DNA from: CAYSAQ01 sp964429235
GTDB lineage: Bacteria > Margulisbacteria > Riflemargulisbacteria > GWF2-35-9 > DYQY01
Direction of reading: 5' to 3'
Assembly (NCBI GenBank): GCA_964429235.1
Contig: CAYSAQ010000010.1
Location: 1 to 64,000, forward strand
Length of the DNA stretch: 64,000 nucleotides
Shown here: in pieces, positions 1-7,521 of the stretch
Numbering within the stretch: the stretch's first letter is position 1
How the letters are laid out: every line of letters begins with the position of its first letter
Made by a program: the position numbers and the translations under genes
The notes under the pieces: model-generated
The model's input: the letters and a program-made list of their open reading frames with translations, nothing else
Database searches by the model: none
Told to the model about the DNA's origin: nothing

Positions 1-85
1 AGTTTACGATGACCATCTATTAATCTCAAATTGCGAACATTATTGTACACTACCATGGTATTCTAGCCAACATTTACTTTTTTAA

Positions 86-199
86 ATAATTTTTTTTTTA
101 GAATGTATTCATAACCTTGGTGATGATTCATTCATTTCTTGGCTTGCAAATTATGCCTGTAAAAAGCATAATAAATGTAAGGAAAGCGAGGAGTTCTAT
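86..199 (+). other. 5' region of hldE; open frame of unknown meaning
   Basis: The hldE frame stays open upstream from a TAA at 83-85, and the stretch 101-199 reads as plausible protein (for example DDSFISWLANYACKKHNK). It has no usable ATG, GTG or TTG start before 200. A T-run lies at 90-99. It could be the tail of a decayed upstream gene or chance. I see no convincing promoter or RNA in 1-199. Confidence 0.3.
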
Positions 200-1603
200 A
201 TGTCATTAACTACCGATAAGAAGATATTTATTTATGGAGATATAATGCTAGATAAATATTTTACTGGAAAAGTAAGTAGATTATCGCCTGAAGCTCCAGT
301 ACCTGTAGTTAAAGTTGATAATGAGCATATGACACTCGGTGGCGCTGCCAACGTAGCTAATAACTTAGCAAAATTGGGAAACAAGCCTTTTCTGTTTGGG
401 TTTACTGGTAATGATAAAGATGGTGAAGATTTTTCAAAATTAGCCAAAGATGAAGATATTGAATTTCAATCAATAAAGTCAGATCAGCACACTACTACTA
501 AGATTAGAGTAATTGGTGGTCATCAACAAATAACTAGATTAGATTTTGAAGAGCCTCTTGTAGTAGAACAGAAACAATTAGAATTATTTAAGAAAGCGCT
601 AAGTAAGAAAATTAACAAAAAAGTAGGAGCATTTATTCTTTCTGATTATTTAAAAGGTGCTTGTACTCATGAAACTTGTCAGACGATTATTGGGAAGTGT
701 AAAGAAGCAGGAGTACCTGTAGTTGTAGATCCTAAAGGAAGTGATTGGGATAGATACCAAGGTGCTTTTATGGTTACGCCTAATATGAGTGAGCTACAGC
801 AAGTTATAAATTTAAATATACCTAATGATGATGATTCAGTAAAAGAAAATGCCATACCTTTATTAGATGAATATGATCTAACTTATTTACTAGTAACTAG
901 ATCTGAAAAAGGAATGACATTAATTTCTCGTGATGGTGTATTAAATTTTTCAACTGAAGCTCAAGAAGTATACGATGTTTCTGGTGCTGGAGATACAGTA
1001 ATAGCAACAGTATCCTTAGGGATTGCGCTTGGTTTAGAAGTTGCTGATGCAGTGAGAATGGCTAATACTGCAGCTGGAATTGTTGTTAGTAAGTTTGGTA
1101 CTACCCCAATCTATAAAGATGAACTTCTTAAAGCTATGAACGATTCATATACAAAAATTCTTGATAAGAAAGAGCTTACAAGAGTGTTGGACCAAGAGAA
1201 AAAGAAAGGCAAACAAGTAGTTTTTACTAATGGTTGCTTTGATATATTGCATAAAGGTCATTTAAGTTATTTGAGAGATGCTAAGAAGCTTGGAGATATT
1301 TTAGTTTTGGGATTGAATAGCGATGATTCTGTGAAAATATTAAAAGGAAATGATCGTCCAATAAATCCAGAGCAAGACAGGGCCGAATTATTGTCTTTCT
1401 TTGATTTTATAGACTACATTACCATTTTCGGTGAAGAAACGCCTTATGAGCTAATTAAAAGTGTTAGACCTGACGTATTGGTTAAGGGTGGCGACTATAA
1501 TGCAGATGATGTGGTAGGAAAAGAATTTTCTGGAAAAGTTCAGATACTTCCATTCGTTGACGGCTACTCTACTAGCAATATAATTTCTAAATTAAATAGA
1601 TAA
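200..1603 (+). CDS. hldE: Bifunctional heptose kinase/adenylyltransferase HldE
   Basis: HldE makes ADP-heptose for the lipopolysaccharide core. Its kinase domain phosphorylates D-glycero-D-manno-heptose 7-phosphate at C1, and its second domain adenylylates heptose 1-phosphate. The 467-residue length is close to the usual 475 or so. A PfkB/ribokinase domain fills about residues 5-310, with the GAGD anion-hole motif near 262. A cytidylyltransferase-like domain follows from about 335, with NGCFDILHKGHLSYL near 345. The ATG at 200 is preceded by GAGGAG at ideal spacing. No heptose or LPS genes adjoin it, but gmhA lies 2 kb downstream on the other strand. A cytosolic diderm-type enzyme; the identification is secure. 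Confidence 0.96.
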   Translation: MSLTTDKKIFIYGDIMLDKYFTGKVSRLSPEAPVPVVKVDNEHMTLGGAANVANNLAKLGNKPFLFGFTGNDKDGEDFSKLAKDEDIEFQSIKSDQHTTTKIRVIGGHQQITRLDFEEPLVVEQKQLELFKKALSKKINKKVGAFILSDYLKGACTHETCQTIIGKCKEAGVPVVVDPKGSDWDRYQGAFMVTPNMSELQQVINLNIPNDDDSVKENAIPLLDEYDLTYLLVTRSEKGMTLISRDGVLNFSTEAQEVYDVSGAGDTVIATVSLGIALGLEVADAVRMANTAAGIVVSKFGTTPIYKDELLKAMNDSYTKILDKKELTRVLDQEKKKGKQVVFTNGCFDILHKGHLSYLRDAKKLGDILVLGLNSDDSVKILKGNDRPINPEQDRAELLSFFDFIDYITIFGEETPYELIKSVRPDVLVKGGDYNADDVVGKEFSGKVQILPFVDGYSTSNIISKLNR

Positions 1604-1605
1604 CA

Positions 1606-1651
1606 CCCTTCCGTCAGCCATAGGCTGACACCTTCCCTTTGTAAGGGAAGG
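1606..1651 (+). repeat. Palindromic repeat, family A, copy 1
   Basis: The layout is CCCTTCCG, then a short variable hairpin (GTCAGCC/GGCTGAC), then CACCTTCCCTT, a loop, and AAGGGAAGG. Other copies lie at 36001-36050 and 38457-38496. The variable hairpin differs between copies while the TTCCCTT/AAGGGAA stem is kept. It lies directly after the hldE stop and could act as a transcript-end hairpin. Confidence 0.85.
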
Positions 1652-1676
1652 ATTTAGTAAATGCAAATACGAATAC

Positions 1677-1784
1677 TAATCCCCCTACTTCACTAACGTT
1701 CAGTTTCCCCCTGTCACTTTGTGACATCCCTAATACATAATCCCCCTACGACTACGTCGTTTTCCCCCTTTGATAAAGGGGGCT
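1677..1784 (+). repeat. Palindromic repeat family B, tandem truncated and full copies
   Basis: Family B begins TAATCCCCCT, carries a variable hairpin (here ACGACTACGTCGT), then TTTCCCCCTTT, a loop and AAAGGGGGCT. The full copy is 1738-1784. A 3'-truncated copy at 1677-1711 precedes it. Related copies occur at 2161-2240 (inverted, inside a gene), 29682-29750 and 37899-37945 (inside a gene). The 1604-1804 gap holds only these repeats. Confidence 0.85.
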
Positions 1785-1804
1785 AAATTGGTTATTCTTT
1801 AATT

Positions 1805-2275
1805 ATGGAAATAGAAATTAAGCGTAATCAATTATTGAAAGATAGAGCTAAAGACCTAAGAAGTAAAATGACCAAGAGTGAAAAGGTTCTTTGGTATGAA
1901 GTTCTCTCAAGAAAACAATTATTAGGATTAAGATTTGTTAAGCAAAGAATTATTGGTAATTTTATAGCTGATTTTTATTCTGCAAGATTGAAATTAGTTA
2001 TAGAAGTTGATGGTGGTATTCATGAGAATAAAATGGAATATGATGTTGAAAGAGATATAGAGTTTAAGAAACTGGGGATTTCTATCATTAGAATTATTAA
2101 TGAGGATGTCTTATATAACTTAGACCATGTTAGAGAAACTCTAGAAACTTTATGTAAGAATAGCCCCCTTTATACTTCGCTATGCTCCGTGCAGGTCAAA
2201 GGGGGAAGAGTCATCCATAGGATGACGAAGGGGGATTATAATCCCCAAAATAATGTTCGATTCGATATAGTATGA
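1805..2275 (+). CDS. DUF559 / very-short-patch-repair-like endonuclease
   Basis: The 156-residue protein belongs to the DUF559 family, a small nuclease fold related to Vsr. Recognisable segments are LRSKMTKSEKVLWYEVL, LGLRFVKQRIIGNFIADFY and LVIEVDGGIHENKMEYD, which hold the acidic nuclease residues. The normal domain ends near residue 117. The last 39 or so residues are encoded by an inverted family B repeat (2161-2240) and by sequence duplicated next to the tRNA-Glu gene, so the native C-terminus has been replaced. The biological role of DUF559 proteins is unclear. No Shine-Dalgarno is visible; TATTCT lies 6 nt before the ATG. Confidence 0.85.
   Translation: MEIEIKRNQLLKDRAKDLRSKMTKSEKVLWYEVLSRKQLLGLRFVKQRIIGNFIADFYSARLKLVIEVDGGIHENKMEYDVERDIEFKKLGISIIRIINEDVLYNLDHVRETLETLCKNSPLYTSLCSVQVKGGRVIHRMTKGDYNPQNNVRFDIV
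2161..2240 (-). repeat. Family B palindromic repeat inside the DUF559 gene
   Basis: On the minus strand it reads TAATCCCCCT, a variable hairpin, TCTTCCCCCTTTG, a second hairpin containing CCTGCACGGAGCATAGCG, and AAAGGGGGC. The second hairpin is nearly identical to that in the copy at 29682-29750. It lies in the reading frame and encodes part of the abnormal C-terminus of the DUF559 protein. Confidence 0.85.
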
Positions 2276-2336
2276 TTTTTTAAAATAATAATAAGTTAAA
2301 TGAAGTATAGTTTGTTATTGGTAGCCCCTAGGAGAA
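2247..2336. repeat. Partial duplication of the tRNA-Glu 3' end and flank
   Basis: Positions 2247-2336 resemble 2436-2527. Both begin with caaaataatgttcgattc and end with the tRNA 3' segment tggtagcccctaggagaa. In this copy only the last 18 bases of the tRNA remain (2319-2336). The AT-rich middle is diverged, so the duplication is not recent. The 2276-2509 gap between the DUF559 gene and the tRNA contains only these copies. Confidence 0.75.
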
Positions 2337-2509
2337 ACTTTTCACTTTGTTCAAAGGATAACCGCTAAATTCAACTGCACTTCGTTTGTTTCATTAAGCG
2401 GAGTTATTACGCACTCTATTATTTTGTCGCAAGCTCAAAAATAATGTTCGATTCAACGATAGATAGATTTTTTTAGTAATAAAGATTAGAAATAAAGGTA
2501 GTGTTTTAT

Positions 2510-2584
2510 TGGTAGCCCCTAGGAGAATCGAACTCCTGTTTACAGGATGAAAACCTGACGTCCTAACCACTAGACGAAGGGGCC
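2510..2584 (-). tRNA. tRNA-Glu (TTC)
   Basis: The minus strand folds as a standard cloverleaf. The acceptor GGCCCCT pairs with AGGGGCT, the D arm has GTCTAGTGGTTAGGAC, and the anticodon loop TTTTCAT has TTC at 34-36. The T arm is AGGAG-TTCGATT-CTCCT, with discriminator A and an encoded CCA. The first base pair is G-T and the outermost anticodon-stem pair is T-T, both tolerable. It lies 55 bp downstream of tRNA-Val and is probably cotranscribed with it. Confidence 0.96.
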
Positions 2585-2639
2585 ACAATTTTTCATGTTT
2601 ATTATTTACTATAAAGCAAATAATAAATGAATTGAATTA

Positions 2640-2715
2640 TGGTGGGCGGTGACAGGATCGAACTGCCGACCCCCTGGGTGTAAACCAGGTGCTCTCCCAT
2701 CTGAGCTAACCGCCC
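2640..2715 (-). tRNA. tRNA-Val (TAC)
   Basis: Read on the minus strand, the acceptor GGGCGGT pairs with ACCGCCC. The D arm contains AGCTCAGATGGGAGAGC. The anticodon stem is CCTGG/CCAGG with loop TTTACAC, giving anticodon TAC. The T arm is CGGCAG-TTCGATC-CTGTC-like, and CCA is encoded. It precedes tRNA-Glu in the direction of transcription. Confidence 0.96.
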
Positions 2716-2858
2716 TTTTATTGAAGTCACTTCAATATTCAAAAACACACCTTATTCAAAGGCTTAAAAAATATACCATGAGCAATTTTCACTGTCAACA
2801 GAACTTTTCCCTGAAAACACTGTATAATTATGATGTTAAAAAAATTATGGAGATAATA

Positions 2859-3311
2859 ATGGATGATAAAAAGTACCTTGATAAAGCATATGAGCAGGCC
2901 TTACTTTCTTTAGAACATGACGATGTGCCAGTAGGCGCTGTTATTGTTTATGAAGATCAAATTATTGCGGTTGGTAGAAATAAGCGAGTATTAGAAAATA
3001 ATGCCCTTTTACATGCAGAGGTTGATGCCATAAATCAGGCTTGTGCTGCTTTAGGTAATTGGCGGCTTGATGACTGTACGATGTATGTAACGTTAGAGCC
3101 CTGTGTAATGTGTGTCGGAGCAATAATTCAATCTAGGATTAGTAATATTGTATTTGGTGCGCAGGATTCAAAGGCTGGATGTGTAATAAGCAAGTACACC
3201 CTATTAGATGATGATAAGCTCGTGCATAAAGTAAAATACTCTTTTATAGAGGATGATAAATGTTCACAGGTTTTAACGGATTTCTTTAAAAAGAAACGTC
3301 TAGCTAAGTAG
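2859..3311 (+). CDS. tadA: tRNA adenosine(34) deaminase TadA
   Basis: TadA deaminates A34 of tRNA-Arg(ACG) to inosine. The 150-residue product has the cytidine/deoxycytidylate deaminase zinc site: HAEVDAI near residue 51 (zinc His and catalytic Glu) and EPCVMC near 82 (two zinc Cys). The start is set at 2859 because GGAG at 2849-2852 lies 6 nt upstream. The frame is open further upstream but runs through the tRNA-Val gene, so an earlier start is excluded. A TATAAT at 2823-2828 is a likely -10 box. The 3' end overlaps the convergent gmhA by 8 bp. Confidence 0.95.
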   Translation: MDDKKYLDKAYEQALLSLEHDDVPVGAVIVYEDQIIAVGRNKRVLENNALLHAEVDAINQACAALGNWRLDDCTMYVTLEPCVMCVGAIIQSRISNIVFGAQDSKAGCVISKYTLLDDDKLVHKVKYSFIEDDKCSQVLTDFFKKKRLAK

Positions 3312-3888
3312 TTTTACCGAAAATATTATCTTCAATAATCTCACAAAGAATATGAATTATTAAAGAATGGCACTCCTGAACTCTTGGGGTTATTTTTCCT
3401 GGTATGCAGATGTTGATATCGCATACATTATTCATTATTCCGCCATCTTTGCCAGTAAGACCTATAACTTGTAGCTTCTTTTCTTTACATGTTTTGATTG
3501 CTTCAATTATATTTTTAGAGTTGCCACTAGTTGATATCCCAATAAATAAGTCACCTTTATTCCCAAGTCCTTCTATTTGTTTTTTAAATATTTGATCGAA
3601 ACCAAAATCATTACCTATTGCGGTGATGATAGATGTATCTGTAGTAAGAGCTATTGCTCCTAGACCAGGTCTATTAAGGTAAAACCTTCCTACTAGTTCT
3701 GCAGCAAAATGTTGAGAGTCAGCTGCACTGCCCCCATTACCAGCAATAAGTATTTTGTTTCCTGCTTGGATTGTTTTAGTGCAAAGTTCAGCAACTGCTT
3801 CGATTTTTGATAAAGTTTCGTCATTTTGTAGCATTTTTTCTTTTAGTGCTATTGAATCTTCAATTGATTCTAAAATTATTTTATTCAT
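3304..3888 (-). CDS. gmhA: Phosphoheptose isomerase GmhA
   Basis: GmhA converts sedoheptulose 7-phosphate to D-glycero-D-manno-heptose 7-phosphate, the substrate of HldE. The 194-residue protein is a single SIS domain with the typical GmhA signatures AGNGGSAADSQHFAAELVGR (about residues 49-68), ISTSGNSKNI near 117 and a C-terminal QECHSLIIHILCEIIE helix carrying the conserved Glu/His pair. AAAGGG precedes the ATG. It is convergent with tadA. With hldE nearby, two of the three or four steps to ADP-heptose are encoded here; no obvious GmhB phosphatase is present. Confidence 0.95.
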   Translation of the reverse strand: MNKIILESIEDSIALKEKMLQNDETLSKIEAVAELCTKTIQAGNKILIAGNGGSAADSQHFAAELVGRFYLNRPGLGAIALTTDTSIITAIGNDFGFDQIFKKQIEGLGNKGDLFIGISTSGNSKNIIEAIKTCKEKKLQVIGLTGKDGGIMNNVCDINICIPGKITPRVQECHSLIIHILCEIIEDNIFGKTT

Positions 3889-3939
3889 CAGTATCCCTTT
3901 CTCTGTCTTAACTAGTTATATGATATACTAGCTTCCGAT

Positions 3940-4536
3940 ATGTTGGAAGATGTGAAATCTATTGTTAGTCAAAAGCAGATAGCGTGTTTGATCTTTGATT
4001 TAGATGGAACATTAATAGACAGTATGCCTACTCACTATGTTGCTTATAAAAAAGTCTTAGGGAAATACGGCTTAGATTATTCTGAAGAAGAGTTCTATGC
4101 GCTTGCAGGTGTTCCTTCTTTTAAGATCATAGCTATTTTAAATAAAAAACATGGATTATCACTTGATGCGCACAAGATTTCAGAAGAAAAACAGCAGGCA
4201 TATTTAGAAAATATTCATAAGATTAAGATTATTGATGAAGTCTTGGATGTAGCTAAGTACTATCAGGGCAAGCTAAAGATGGGTATTGGTACTGGTAGTA
4301 GAGGCGATATCGTTAAACAAGTAATTGATAAGTTGGGATTAGGCGAGTATTTTGATATTGTAGTTACTGCTTCCGATGTTATGGAGCATAAGCCACATCC
4401 ACAAACTTTTTTAGATGTTGCGAGTTATTTTAATATAGAACCCTCTAAGTGTTTGGTTTTTGAAGATGGAGAGCCAGGTATACAAGCCGCAAAAGCAGCA
4501 AATATGTACTGTTTAGATGTTAGGGATTATCTTTAA
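3940..4536 (+). CDS. HAD phosphatase, YqaB/beta-phosphoglucomutase-like
   Basis: A 198-residue HAD subfamily IA hydrolase. Motif I is FDLDGTLIDS near residue 19 (nucleophile and acid Asp), motif II is GTGS near 116, motif III is HKPHPQTF near 149, and motif IV is VFEDGEPGIQAA near 172. The small helical cap and overall pattern resemble E. coli YqaB (fructose-1-phosphate phosphatase) more than GmhB. The substrate cannot be told from sequence. TATACT at 3924-3929 ends 10 nt before the ATG and no Shine-Dalgarno is evident, so the mRNA leader may be very short. The stop overlaps the convergent unknown gene by 4 bp. Confidence 0.88.
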   Translation: MLEDVKSIVSQKQIACLIFDLDGTLIDSMPTHYVAYKKVLGKYGLDYSEEEFYALAGVPSFKIIAILNKKHGLSLDAHKISEEKQQAYLENIHKIKIIDEVLDVAKYYQGKLKMGIGTGSRGDIVKQVIDKLGLGEYFDIVVTASDVMEHKPHPQTFLDVASYFNIEPSKCLVFEDGEPGIQAAKAANMYCLDVRDYL

Positions 4537-4859
4537 ATCTCAATACCTGATTTTTCATAGTGTTTAAGCGATGTTTCATCTTTTAATGAAATGTTTACTT
4601 GAGTATTAATATCACTAGATATTTCAGGAACTTCTTTTAAATGAATACTTATTTCATTGTTCTTAACTATTTTTTTTGGGGCACGGTTAATAGATAAGTT
4701 TATTTTATTTTTTTTCCACTCTAACATGATAGTTTCTTCCATAATTCTTCTAAGGTTCTCATCTATTATTGTTATTGGAGCTAAAACATTAATTACTGGG
4801 TTATATTTTAAAAGTGGTATTGTTTGCTGGTCGATATTATTTATTATTGAACTTTGCAT
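4533..4859 (-). CDS. Hypothetical protein, 108 aa
   Basis: I do not recognise this protein. It is 108 residues long, soluble-looking and without cysteines. A basic stretch (EWKKNKINLSINRAPKKIVK) sits in the middle and the C-terminal part is more acidic. It has no signal peptide or membrane segment. A good ribosome site, AGGGTGG, lies 6-7 nt before the ATG, which supports a real gene. It converges on the HAD gene and diverges from the LysM gene, so it is probably transcribed alone. Confidence 0.65.
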   Translation of the reverse strand: MQSSIINNIDQQTIPLLKYNPVINVLAPITIIDENLRRIMEETIMLEWKKNKINLSINRAPKKIVKNNEISIHLKEVPEISSDINTQVNISLKDETSLKHYEKSGIEI

Positions 4860-5031
4860 TTATTGCCACCCTTCTATTAGTTTTATATCTTACTAGTATA
4901 TATTGTTCCCCTTTTTGTTCAAATTTACAATTCAAGTTTATTCAAGAATTGAACTGGTTTTGAATTATTTTGGGAATCTTCTTCCAATCATACGATATAT
5001 TTATAATGAAAATAAAACTAGGAGGTCTAAA

Positions 5032-6048
5032 TTGGTTAATTTAAAAAATGTATCAAATATTGCTTTTAAACAAATAAACAATCACCTTAAGAGTAATAAC
5101 AATTTAATAAATAATAATAAAGCAGAAAAACATGTATACGCTAGAATGAATTCGTATGACACTAATAAAGATGGGGCTATAACTAGTAAAGAATTTGGAA
5201 TTGGATTGAAAAAATCTTTAAACATAAAGGCATTAGACGTTGATAAATCAATTACGGACAAGGTTTTGGCTGATATTGTATCTGATGTATTTGATTATCA
5301 TACGGTTAAACCCAATCGTTCAACTTATATAAGTAGAGAAACCGATGTAGAAGAATTAAAACAATTTCTTGTTGCACAATTAGGATTAGATGCTGAAGTA
5401 ATTAGCAATGCACTTTTATCACTTAAAGATTCTGCACAATTATCTGATATTGTATCAAATTTTCAGAAACAAAATGGATTAGATGACGATGGCGAATTAG
5501 GGTTAACCACTTTAAAGAAGATGGTCGCTAAAGATAGAAAGACTTTAGGAAAAGATTTTGATCCTATTGGATATCTAGAACAAAGAATGATTATAGATTT
5601 TTCTAATATTAAATCTTCTGATGAAGTTATCAAATTCTTTAACGGTTTTGACCAAAGAGGAAGTGTGCTTGGAATGTTGTCTAGTTATGAGCATGTTGAC
5701 AAGGTACTAGCTGCATTGAATATTAATAATGAAAAAAATCGTGTTTCTGCGTTAAAGAAAATCCCTAAAGATACATTATTAGTAAGGGCTTATCCTGATA
5801 TGGGAACTTCTTTTTTGTACAAGGTGAAACCTGGAGACTCTATTAGTAAAATAGCTGCTACTTATGGGTTTAAATATGGCAAAGATGATGTAAAAGCTTT
5901 TACTATGACTTTGACAGGAAACAAAATTACTGACTATTTAACAGAGTTAAAAGCTGATAAAAAAGGGTCTATTAAAATTAAGCCAGGTCAGATTCTTCAG
6001 TTCGAGTGTTTCAAAGCTAGAGAAGCAGAAAAGGAGGTTGATTTATGA
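5032..6048 (+). CDS. EF-hand / peptidoglycan-binding / LysM protein
   Basis: The 338-residue protein has an EF-hand loop DTNKDGAITSKE near residue 42 (calcium ligands D, N, D, E). A peptidoglycan-binding-1-like segment, VSNFQKQNGLDDDGELGLTTL, lies near 140, and a LysM motif, YKVKPGDSISKIAATYGFK, near 263. These suggest cell-wall binding, yet no signal peptide is visible. The TTG start at 5032 is chosen because AGGAGG (5020-5025) stands 6 nt upstream; the longer open frame from 4903 lacks such a site. TATAAT at 5002-5007 is a probable -10. Its stop overlaps the LacI start (ATGA), so the two are cotranslated. Confidence 0.8.
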   Translation: MVNLKNVSNIAFKQINNHLKSNNNLINNNKAEKHVYARMNSYDTNKDGAITSKEFGIGLKKSLNIKALDVDKSITDKVLADIVSDVFDYHTVKPNRSTYISRETDVEELKQFLVAQLGLDAEVISNALLSLKDSAQLSDIVSNFQKQNGLDDDGELGLTTLKKMVAKDRKTLGKDFDPIGYLEQRMIIDFSNIKSSDEVIKFFNGFDQRGSVLGMLSSYEHVDKVLAALNINNEKNRVSALKKIPKDTLLVRAYPDMGTSFLYKVKPGDSISKIAATYGFKYGKDDVKAFTMTLTGNKITDYLTELKADKKGSIKIKPGQILQFECFKAREAEKEVDL

Positions 6049-7013
6049 GAACTTTAAAAGAGATAGCTGGATTGTGTGATGTTTCGGAGAGTACAGTATC
6101 ATTAGCTCTAAACAGGCCTTATAAGATATCGGAGAAAGTAAGAACTAAGATTTATACAGTTATCCAAAAAGAAGGATACTCAAAGCTAAATAATAAGATT
6201 CAGAATATTGGTATTGTTGTAGATGATATTAATCGCCTTTGTAGCAATGAATTTTATGGAGAAACGATTCAGGGTATTTTGTCTGCTGCCTCAGAGGCAA
6301 ATCTTCAAACTAGATTTCTTACAAATCTTGATATGGATTATTATAGTATTCATAACCTTCAAGGATTTCTTTTTTTAGGCAAACAACCTGAAGAATATTA
6401 TGAAAGACTTTCGAAATACCGTGTACCTGTTGTTGCTTGTGGGTCTCCCCCTAAAGAGGATATCGCTGTTTCTTCTGTGTATATTGAAAGAGAATCATCT
6501 GCCGCAATGTTAACTAATTATCTAGTAAGTTGTGGTCATAAGAACATTGCAGTTTTGTTAGGTGATGATCCTAATGAATATGTTCATACAGAGTTTCTAA
6601 GAGGGATAATAAAGAGTAATCCTTTTTTTAAGGATGATATGGTTTATGTTGCAGACCAGGATAATTATGACACTGTTGAAATAGTAGTTAATCAAATACT
6701 TTCACATAACCCTAAGATTACAGCTGTAATGTGTGGGAGTGATTTACTTGCATATTACTTTTATAAAGTAGCTGAAAGATATGGCCTGAATATTCCTGAA
6801 GATATTTCTGTTACAGGGTTTGATGGAATTAAGATTCCTAATTATTTAGATGGTCCAAAGCCAATGCTTACAACTGCTTCTGGCGATAGACATCTTTTAG
6901 GAAAAACAGCGTTAAATCTTATAAATGATAGATACTTGGATTTGGTTGGTAGCAATCAGCATATTCAAATATCTAGTTCGTTAATGATTGGTGGTTCTGT
7001 AGGTAGAATCTAA
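6045..7013 (+). CDS. LacI-family transcriptional regulator
   Basis: A 322-residue regulator. An N-terminal LacI helix-turn-helix (LKEIAGLCDVSESTVSLALN, residues 3-22) and hinge are followed by a periplasmic-binding-protein-like sensor domain with GHKNIAVLLGD near 162 and ISVTGFDGI near 255. The hinge helix region (RPYKISEKVRTKI) is normal. The gene overlaps the preceding LysM gene by 4 bp and has AAGGAGG upstream. No sugar transport or catabolic genes adjoin it, so the effector is unknown. Coupling to a wall-binding protein is unusual for this family. Confidence 0.9.
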   Translation: MRTLKEIAGLCDVSESTVSLALNRPYKISEKVRTKIYTVIQKEGYSKLNNKIQNIGIVVDDINRLCSNEFYGETIQGILSAASEANLQTRFLTNLDMDYYSIHNLQGFLFLGKQPEEYYERLSKYRVPVVACGSPPKEDIAVSSVYIERESSAAMLTNYLVSCGHKNIAVLLGDDPNEYVHTEFLRGIIKSNPFFKDDMVYVADQDNYDTVEIVVNQILSHNPKITAVMCGSDLLAYYFYKVAERYGLNIPEDISVTGFDGIKIPNYLDGPKPMLTTASGDRHLLGKTALNLINDRYLDLVGSNQHIQISSSLMIGGSVGRI

Positions 7014-7483
7014 GTTCGTAGCACACTGTGTTTGTGATAAGATTTGCTGGCTCTATATCCCTGCAAATATATATATGAATAAGTGACAACAAGTAAAAAG
7101 CTAAATAGACCTATTCCCTGAATATCCAGATGGATATAGCTTGATATTATAAAATAAAATAATATTCCAAGTGATGCAATTCTTTTTTTAAGAATAATGC
7201 CTATACACAAAATTGACGGAATAAATATATCCAATAGATGTAGGTTCATTAGTAGTGGTTCGCCGTTTGTATACAGACTGTATGTTACAAATATAATATT
7301 GGCTATTATATATATAATAGTTGCCAGAATAGACCTGTTAATCTTTCTAGCAGCTTTCTGGATGTGGCTTTCTGAATCCTTTTTCATTTTATGTATTTCT
7401 TTTATAAGTATAGATTTTGGTATGCTTTTTTCAGGTGAATCTTCTATGAATGAAATGAGTTCTTTGAAATCAATGATTTGCAT
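7010..7483 (-). CDS. Small multi-pass membrane protein, unknown
   Basis: The 157-residue protein starts with a 40-residue cytoplasmic-type helix (KELISFIEDSPEKSIPKSI...). Four hydrophobic segments follow, at about 50-70, 80-100, 103-120 and 124-143. I do not recognise the family. It is convergent with the LacI gene (4-bp overlap). A promoter fits well: TTGACT, an 18-nt spacer, TATTAT, then only 6 nt to the ATG, so the transcript may be leaderless, although AGGA also precedes the start. Confidence 0.65.
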   Translation of the reverse strand: MQIIDFKELISFIEDSPEKSIPKSILIKEIHKMKKDSESHIQKAARKINRSILATIIYIIANIIFVTYSLYTNGEPLLMNLHLLDIFIPSILCIGIILKKRIASLGILFYFIISSYIHLDIQGIGLFSFLLVVTYSYIYLQGYRASKSYHKHSVLRT

Positions 7484-7489
7484 TATCCT

Positions 7490-7519
7490 ATAATAACTTT
7501 ATAGGAAACATAAAGTCAA
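7490..7519 (-). promoter_or_regulatory. Promoter of the 157-aa membrane protein gene
   Basis: On the minus strand the -35 TTGACT is at 7519-7514, the spacer is 18 nt and the -10 TATTAT is at 7495-7490. The ATG is 6 nt further on. The overlapping inverted repeat CCTATAAAGTTATTATAGG is a possible operator. Confidence 0.55.
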
Positions 7520-7521
7520 AA

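Noticed and set aside
2649..2858. Upstream extension of tadA
   Set aside because: The open frame runs through the tRNA-Val gene and non-coding DNA; GGAG and family homology fix the start at 2859.
3940..4536. Assignment of the HAD gene as GmhB
   Set aside because: Its cap and motif spacing match YqaB/beta-phosphoglucomutase-type enzymes; GmhB lacks this cap and has a zinc loop not seen here.
4657..4896. Hydrophobic 79-codon plus-strand ORF
   Set aside because: Antisense of the 108-aa gene, which has a good ribosome site; hydrophobicity comes from AT-rich complement codons.
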